Part shown: positions 53,516 to 62,500 of the stretch, in pieces
Numbering within the stretch: the stretch's first letter is position 1
How the letters are laid out: every line of letters starts with the position of its first letter
Assembly: GCF_024171695.1 (NCBI RefSeq)
Contig: NZ_JAMTCF010000005.1
Span: forward strand, 248,001-312,000
From: Actinosynnema pretiosum
GTDB taxonomy: Bacteria > Actinomycetota > Actinomycetes > Mycobacteriales > Pseudonocardiaceae
DNA: 64,000 bases
Reading direction: 5' to 3'
Translations under genes and position numbers: made by a program
Notes under the pieces: generated by a model
The model's input: only the letters and a program-made list of their open reading frames with translations
What the model was told of the DNA's origin: nothing
Database searches by the model: none

Positions 53516-56500
53516 GTGGCTGACCGAGCAGAACCCGCGCTGGTCCCGTGGGTGGTGTCCGGGAGCGCCCCGCTCACCTTGCGCGCGGGCGCCGTCGCCC
53601 TGCAGGCCCACCTCGTCGGCGCGGACCGCCACTGGACGCCCGGCGGTGTCGGCCGCTCGCTCGCCGCGCGCCCGGCCGATGCGCACCGCGCCGTGCTGCT
53701 GTGCCGCGAACCCGCCGAATTCCTGGCCGCGCTGACCGAACTGGCCTCGGGGACGCCGTCCGCGCGCGTGGTGACCGCCGCCCCGGCACCCGGTCCCGGC
53801 CCGGTGCTCGTCTTCCCCGGCCAGGGCCCGCAGTGGCCGGGCATGGCCGCGCTCGCCGACGCCGAACCGGTGTTCCGCGCCGCGCTGGTGGACTGCTGCG
53901 CGGCGTTCGCGCCGTTCCTGGACCGCCCGCTGCCCAGCGTCCTCGACCAGCGCACCGAGCTGGAGGCCCCCGAGCTGGTCCAACCGGCGCTGTTCGCGGT
54001 CATGGTCGCCCTGGCCGCGCTGTGGCGCTCGCGCGGCGTCGAACCGTCCGCCGTGCTCGGCCACTCCGCAGGCGAGTTCGCCGCCGCGCACGTCGCGGGC
54101 GCGCTGCCGCTGGACGAGGCGGCGCGCGCGCTCGCGCTGTGGAGCCGCGCCCAGTCCGAGCTGGCGGGCAGGGGCGAGATGATCGCCGCCGCGCTGCCCG
54201 CCGCCGAGGTCCGCGCCCTGCTGCCGCGCTGGGCGGGCGCGCTGGACCTGGCCGCCACGAACTCCCCGCGCTCCACCGTCGTCGCGGGCGACCGGGCCGC
54301 CGCGCTGGACTTCCTGGCGCACTGCCGCGAGTCCGGCGTGCCCGCGCGCAGGCTCGCGATCGGCCTGGCCGCCCACTCCGCCCAGGTGGACGCCCTGCGC
54401 GAGAGCCTGCTGACCGACCTGGCCCCGATCCGCCCGCGCGAGGCCGAGATCCCACTGCACTCCTCGACGACCGGCGGTCAGGTCGACGGCAGGTCGCTGG
54501 ACGCCGCCCACTGGTTCGCGAACCTGCGCGGCGAGGTCCGCTTCGCCGACGCCACCCGCGCCCTGCTGGACGGAGGGCACCGGCTGTTCCTGGAGGTCGG
54601 CCCGCACCCGGTCCTCGGTCCCGCCCTGCTGGAGACCGCGCACGCGGGCGGGGTCCCCGACGTCGCCGCGCTCGCCACGCTGCGCCGGGGCGGGGGAGGG
54701 GAGGAGGACTTCCTCACCGCGCTGGCGGAGGCGCACGTGCGGGGCGCGGACGTCGACTGGACGCCGGTCTTCGCCTCGGACCACCCGGTGCTCCTGCCGG
54801 AACCGCCCAGGAGCAGGCACGCCGCCGAACCGGATGGCGCTGGGTGGGGGAGCGCTGGGCAGGAGGGTGCTGAGCAGGAGAGCGGCGGGTGGGGGAGCGC
54901 TGGATCGGAGAGCGCCGGGTGGGGTGTGGCCGGTCCTGGGAGCGCCGAGCCGTGGGCCGCCGGGCCGGAGACCGCCGACTGGGATTTCGCTGGGCCTAGG
55001 AGCGCCGAGTCGGGAGCCACCGGGTCGGAGAGCGCCGACTGGGATTTCGCTGGGCCTAGGAGCGCCGAGTCGGGAGCCATCGGGCCGGGGAGCGCCGACT
55101 GGGGTGTCGCCGTGCCGGAGACCGCCGAGTCGGGAGCCGCCGGGCCGCAGAGCGCCGAGCGGGGAGCCACCGGGTGGGAGGCCGCCGAGCGGGCAACCGC
55201 CGAGCACGGGGCCGCTGAACCCGGTGGGCCGGAAAGCCTCGCGCCCCAACCGATGCCCGATGGCCGGGCCGACCTGGGGAAGCGGGCGCTGCGCGACCTG
55301 GTCCGCGTCCACCTCACCGCCCTGCTGCCCGTCGGATCACCGCCCCCGACCGACAGCACGAGCTTCTGGGAGCTGGGCCTGGACTCCGGCGCGGTGGTCC
55401 GGTTCCGCGACCGGATCACGGCGGCGACGGGCGTGCCCCTGCCCGCGACGCTCCTGTTCGACCACCCCACACCCGGCGACGTGGTGGCGGCCCTGGTCGC
55501 GGCCACCGCCGAACTGCCCGCGCGGACCGCCGAGGACGAGCCGATCGCCGTGGTGGCCGTGGCGCGCAGGTTCCCCGGCGACACCACCGCGCAGGAGGAC
55601 CCGGCGCCCCCGCTCCACCCCGCCCCCGGCACCCTGCTCGACCCCGAACCGGCCGACTTCGTCCCGGCGGGCGCCACCCCCGCCGACCCCGACTCCGCCG
55701 CGTTCACCCGCACCGGCTCCGATCCCGCCGCAGCCCGCAACCCCGCTCCCGCCACCACGTTCGACCCCACCCCCTTCGGTCCCGACCCGCGCGAGGTCGG
55801 GTGGATCGACCCGAGGCAGCGCCAACTCCTGGAGACCACCGGGGAGGTCTTCGAGCGCGCCGGGCTCCCGCAGCTGTCCAGGGGCGGTGCGCGGGTCGGC
55901 GTGTTCACCCGCGCCGAGCTCCCCACCACCTCCGACCTCGTGGCCACCGTCTTCGGCCTGCGCGGCGGCCCGTCGACCACCGCCGACCCCACCCGCTCGT
56001 CGCCCCTCGCCCCGCTGCACCTGGCCGTGCGGGCGCTGCGGAGCGGTGACTGCGCGCTCGCGCTGGCAGGCGGCGAGACCGGTCGGGACGGCGGTTCCGA
56101 CGGCGTCGCCGTGCTGCTCCTGGAACGCCTCGCGGACGCCCGCCGGGGCGGCCACCCGGTGCTGGCCCTGGTGCGCGGCCCGGCTGCGGACCAGGTCGAC
56201 CCGGACCCGCAGGCCGCGTCGGACCTCGTGGACGTCGTCGAACTGGTGCTCGCCCTGCACGACGCCGCACCGTCCCGAACCGCGCTGCCCCGGACCGCCT
56301 CATCCCGGTCCGGCGACGCGGACGACCACCTCGTCCTGGAACCCGCGCCCCCGCCCGTCGCCGCGCACCACGCCCCGGTCGAGCTGGACCCGGTGCCGTG
56401 GGTGCTGTCCGCCGCGACCGCCGAGGACCTGCGCGAGCAGGCGCGCCGCCTCGCCGCGTTCGCGACCGGGGGAGCGTCCACTGTGGACATCGGGCGCACT

Positions 56501-59500
56501 CTGGCCGTGACGCGGGAAGCGCTGCCGCACCGGGCCGTCGTGCTGGGCGGCGACGACCACGTGCGCGGCCTCGACCTGCTCGCGGACGGCATCTCCCTGG
56601 ACCGCGTGATCACCGGCCGGGCCCGCGAGCGCCGCGTCGTGTTCGCCTTCCCCGGCGACCGCACCCCGTGGACCGGCGCGGCCGAGGAGCTGCTGCGCGA
56701 CTTCGAGGTGTTCCGCGCCGCGATCGCCGAGTGCGACGAGGCGCTGCGCCCGCACACCGGCTGGTCGCTGACCGCCGTCCTCCTCGGCGACCCGGACGCG
56801 CCGCCGCAGCACCGCGACGACGTGCTCCAGCCCGTCCAGCTCGCCGTCGCGGTCGGGCTGGCCGCGCTGTGGCGCGCGCACGGCGTCGAACCGGACGCGG
56901 TGCTCGGGCACGGCGCGGGCGAGCTCGCCGCGGCCCACGTCGCGGGCGCGCTCACCCTGGACGAGGCGGCCGGGATCGCCGCCGTGCGCGGCGAGTTCGC
57001 GCACCCGGACGACCGCCACGACGCCCTCCTGACCAGGCTGGGCGGGATCCACCCGCGCCGCGCGCCGATCCCGCTGCACCGCGCCACCGCCCACGGCGCC
57101 ACCGCCCGCCGCGCCGGGACCGGAACCCCGCCCGACCTCGCCGAGCCGGACGCGCGCCATTGGTCGCGCGACCTCCACGACCCCGCCGGGTTCGACCGGG
57201 CCACCCGAGCGCTGCTCGCCACCGGCCACGACCTGGTCGTCGAGATCAGCCCGCACCCCGAGCCCAGCGCGATCCTCACCCGTGCGGGCGCGGACGTGAT
57301 CGGCGCCCTCGGACGCGGTGGCACGGCCGGGTTCACCCGCAGCCTGGCCGAGGCCCACGTGCGCGGCGCGCGCGTCGACTGGACCCCGCTCTTCGGCGCG
57401 GGCCCGCTGGTGGACCTGCCCGCCCACGCCTTCCAGCACGCGCACCGCCACGAACCGGACAACTCCACCACCCGACTGCTCCTGGTCCCGTCCGGTCGGG
57501 CCGACCACCCCGCCGTGGCCGAGGCCGAGCGCGCGCTGGGCGAGGTGGGAACCGCGCACCGCCTCGACCTGGACCCCGCCGACGTCGACCGGGAGTCCCT
57601 GCGCCGGGCGCTGGACCCCGCCCCCGACCTGGTGGTGTCCTTCCTCGCCCTGGACGAGACCCCGCACCCCGAGCACCCCGAGGTCCCGCGCGGCCTGGCC
57701 GCGACGCTCGCCCTGCTCCAGGTGATCGGCGACGTCCCGCTGCGCGTGATCACCACCGGCCAGGCCCTGCCCAGGGGCCTCGCCGAGACCTTCGCGGTCC
57801 AGCGGCCGGAGAGCCGGGTCGTCCCGCTGGACCTGACCGAGCACCCGTTCGACGCCCTGCCGGACCTCCTGCTCGCGCCGGTCCACGAGAGCACCGGCGC
57901 CCCCGCGCCGGACGGCGCCGTGCTCGTCCTCGGCGGCCACGGCGAGCGCGGCAGGAGCGCGGCCCGCGCGTTCACCCGCGCCGGGGCCCCGCACGTTGTG
58001 CTGGCCTGCCGCAGGGGAGCGGACGCGCCGGGCGCGATCGAGTTCGGCGCGGAGCTGGTCGCGGGAGGCGCGCGGGTCACGCACGCCCGCTGCGACGTCA
58101 CCCAGCCCCACGACCTGGCCAGGCTCGTCGTGCTCCTGGCCGAGCAGGGCGAGCGGGTGCGCACCGTCGTGCACGCGGCGGGACCCCACGCGCCCCGCCC
58201 GGTCGCCGAGCTCGACCTCGCCGCACTCGCGTCGGCGGTCCGGACCGGGATCGTGGGAGCCTGCAACCTGGTCGCGCCCGCGCGGTTCGAGCCTGCCCCC
58301 GCGTCGCGCATCACCACGCGGACCGGCGACCTGTTCCCCGCGCCGGACGAGGAAACCCCTGCCGCGCAAGCGGATCCGGGCGTCGACGACCGGATCGCCG
58401 TGCTCGCGGCGGGCTGCCGCCTGCCCGGTGGCATCCGCACCCCCGACGACCTGCGCCACCCCGGAGAAGCCCCCACCACCCCGACCGACCGGGGCTGGAC
58501 CGGTGTCACCGGCGCCTACCTGGACCGCGTCGCCCTGTTCGACGCCGACTTCTTCGGCCTCACCCCGGACGAGGCCCGCGCCGCCGACCCCGCGCAGCGC
58601 CTCCTGCTGGAAACCGCCTGGGAGGCCGTGGAACGCGCCGGGATCGACCCGACCTCGTTGCGCGGCAGCCGAACCGGCGTGTTCACCGACCAGCCCGGCC
58701 GCACCGCCGACCTCGTCAGCCGCGTGCTGGGCCTGCCCGCCCCGGCGGAGTCCCCGGCGGACCGGGACGCGCTGCGCCGGGCGGTCCGCGCGCTGCGCTC
58801 CGGCGAGTGCGAGCTGGCGCTGGTCGGCAGCGCGACCGCGCTGCCCGAGCCGCCACCCGCCGGTTCCAGCCCCGCCGAGCACGCCGTGGTCCTGCTGCTG
58901 GAACCCCTGGCCACCGCCCGCCACCACGACCACCCGGTCCTCGGCGTCGCCGAACCCACCGGCGCGGACCTCGTCACCACCCTGAAAGCCCTGCTGGAGA
59001 AGCCCTTCACCGAAACCGACCGCCCGCCCGCCGGGCCGCCGTCGGGAGCGGTCGTCCCGTGGGTGCTCTCCGCCGCCGAACCCGCCGCCCTGCGCGCCCG
59101 CGCCCGCGACCTCCTCGCCCTGCTCGACCGGACCCCGGACGTCGACCCGGTGGACGTCGGCTTCGCGCTCGCCACCGGCCGCAGCGCCTTCCCGCACCGC
59201 GCCGTGCTCGTCGGCGCCACCGCCGACCGGTTCCGCGCCGGGCTGTCCGCGCTCGCCGACCGCGCCACCGACGCCCCCGCCACCCCGCGCAGCCCGGTGT
59301 TCACCTTCCCCGGCCAGACCGCCCGCCGCCCCGCCCCGGTGGACGACCTGCTCGCCGACTCCCCGGTCTTCCGCGACCGGATCGCCGAGTGCGAGCGCGC
59401 GCTGGCCCCGCACGTCGACTGGTCGCTCACCGCCGTCCTGCGCGGCGACCCCGGCGCCCCGCCGCCGGAGCGCGCCGACGTCGCGCAGCCCGTGCAGTTC

Positions 59501-62500
59501 GCCGTCGCCGTCGCGCTGGCCGAGGTGTGGCGCGCGCACGGCGTCGAACCCGCCGCCGTCCTCGGCCACGGCCACGGCGAGATCGCCGCCGCCCACGTCG
59601 CGGGCGCCCTGTCCCTGGCCGACGCCGCGCGCGTCGTCGCGGTCCGCAGCCGCCTGCTGCACGAGCACCTCGCGGGCGCAGGAGGCCTCGTCGCGGTCTC
59701 CGCCGACCCCGAGGACGTCGCGGAAGCGCTGGGGGAGCTGGAGATCGCCTCCGTCGACGGTCCCGGCGCGCTCACCGCGTCCGGCGCACCGGCCGCGCTG
59801 GAGGCGTTCCTGGCCCGCTGCGCCGACCGGGGCTGGCGGGCCAAGTGGCTGCCCGTCGACCACGCCCCGCACAGCCACCACGTCGACCCGCTGCTGGACC
59901 TGCTGCGCGCCGAGCTGCACGGCATCCGCCCGCTGCCCGGCCGCATCCCGCTGTGGTCCCCGGTGACCGGCGGCGAGCTGGACCCCACCCGGCTCGGCCC
60001 CGACCACTGGGCGGACAACCTCCGCCTGCCGGTCCGCTTCGACCCCACCACCCGCGCCCTGCTGGACGCGGGCCACGACCTGTTCGTCGAGGTCGCCCCG
60101 AACCCCGTGCTGTCCCACCAGGTCCAGCTCACCGCGAGCGACCACGGCAGGCCCGCGCGCGTCGTCGGCGCGCTCCACCGCGACGGCGACGGCCGGGAGC
60201 GGCTGCTGTCCGCGCTCGGCGAGGCCCACGCGCTCGGCGCGGACGTGAGCTGGGAGCGCGCGTTCACCGGCCTGGACCCGCGCCGCGCCGACCTGCCCAC
60301 CTACCCGTTCCAGGGCCGCCGCCACTGGCAGGCCGACCGCGCCGCCCGCAGCGCGCCCACCTACCGCCTGGACTGGCGCGAGCTGACGCCCGGTCCGGCA
60401 GGACCGTCCGGCCGCTGGCTCGTCGCCGCGCCGGGGGAGTCGGTGCTGGCGGAGGCGCTGCGCGACCGGTTCACCGCGCTCGGCGCCGAGGTCGTCCGGT
60501 TCGACCCCGACGCGCCGCACCGCGCCGCCGGGTCTCCCGACCTGGCCGGGGTCGTCGCGGTGCCGCCCGCCGACCTCGCCTGGACGCTCGCCCTGCTCCG
60601 CGACCTCGGCGACGCCGGGATCACCGCGCCGCTGTGGTGCTGCACCAGGACCGCCGCGCCGCTGGGCCCGCAGGACCCGGCGCGCGCCACGACCTGGGGC
60701 TTCGGCCAGGTCGCCGCCCAGGAGCTGGCCAGGCGCTGGGGCGGCCTGATCGACCTGCCGCCGGTCGCGGGCACCCGCGAGTTCGACCTGCTGGCCGGGG
60801 TGCTGACCGGCGCGACCGGCGAGGACCGGTGCGCGATCCGCGACGGCCGCGTCCTGGTCCCCAGGCTCGTCCCGGCGGAACCACCGGCGCCACTGGACTT
60901 CCGGCCCGAGCGGGGCACGGTCCTGGTCACCGGCGCGTTCGGCCGCACCGGCGGGCACGTCGCGCGCTGGCTGGCCCGCTCCGGGGCCGAGCACCTGCTG
61001 CTCGTGGACGTCACCGACCGCGCGGAGCCCGCGCTGATCGCCGAGCTGACCTCGGTCGGCGCGCGGGTCACCACCGCCACCTGCGACCTCGCCGACCGGG
61101 AGGCGCTGCGCGCGCTGCTGGCCTCGGTGCCCGAGCACACCCCGCTCACCGGGGTCGTGCACGCGGCCACGGCGGGCGGGGACGCGCCGGTCGACGCGCT
61201 CGACCCGGCGCGGGTCGCCGAGGCGCTCGACACCGGGTTCGGCGCGGCGCTGGCCCTGCACGAGCTGGTGGGCGACCTGCCGCTGTTCGCGCTGGTGTCC
61301 TCGCTCGACGGAACCGTCGGCACACCGGGGCGAGCGGTCAGCGCGGCGGTGGGCTCGGGTCTCGACGCGCTGGCCAGGCACCGGGTCTCGCTCGGGTCGT
61401 CGGCCACCGCGATCGCCTGGGAGGGCGACCAGGGTCCCGTCACCACCGCGCTGGGCCGCGCGCTCGCGCACGACGTGCCGGTCGTGATCGCCGCCGAGGT
61501 GGACTGGGAAGCGCTGCGCGCGGGCCTCACCCGAGGCGCGATCCTGACCGAGCTGGTGGCGGAGAAGCCCGAGCCGGAGGCGGAGAAGCCCGAGTTGGTG
61601 GCCGAGACCTCCGAGTTGGTGGCGGAAACCTCCGAGTTGGTGGCGGAGAACTCCGAGCCGGAGGCGGACACCTCCGTGCGGGTGGCGGAGCCCCCTGCGC
61701 TGGTGGCCGAGACTCCCGAGCCGGTGGCCGAGACTCCCGAGTTGATGGCGGACACCTCCGCACTGGTGGCGGACACCTCCGCGCCAGAGGCGGAGACCCC
61801 CGCGCGGGTGGCGGAGACTCCCGAGCCGGAGGCGGAAACCTCCGCACTGGCGGCGGACACCTCCGAGCCGGTGGCCGAGACCTCCGCGCACATCGTTGCC
61901 GCACAAGGGGAATCCGACGAGGACGCCCCGCTCGCGGTGATCGCGGTCGCCTCCCGCGCGCCGGGCGAGGTGGTCGCCGCCGAGGACTTCGACACCGGGT
62001 TCTTCGGCCTCACCCCGGCCGAGGCGCTGGTCGCCGACCCCCGGTACCTCCTGCTCCTGGAAACCGCCCAGGAGGCGTGCGAACGCGCCGGGCTCGACCC
62101 GGAAGCCTTGCGGGGCCAGGCGATCGGCGTGTTCCTCGGCGTCGCCCACCGCGCCCACCCGACGCCGGGCGGCGTCGTCGCGGGGCAGCTCGCGCACCGG
62201 TTCGGCCTGGTCGGGCCCGCGATCACCGCCGACACCGAGCACTCGTCGTCCCTGATCGCGCTGCACCTGGCCGCCCAGTCGCTCCGGCGGCACGAGTGCG
62301 ACCTCGCGCTCGCGGCGGGCGCGGACGTGACCGAGGGCGCGGGCGTGCTGCTGCTGGCCCGTCGGTCCGACGCCGATCGCGACGGCCACCCGGCGCTCGC
62401 GCTGCTGCGAGGCAGCGCGACCAGCTCCAACGACCGGCCCCAGCAGGACGTCGTCCGCCGGGTGCTGGCCGACCAGCCGCAGCGGACCGGGTCGGGGATC

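Noticed and set aside
54841-55215. CRISPR array
   Set aside because: The repeats are direct, in phase with the reading frame and without unique spacers.
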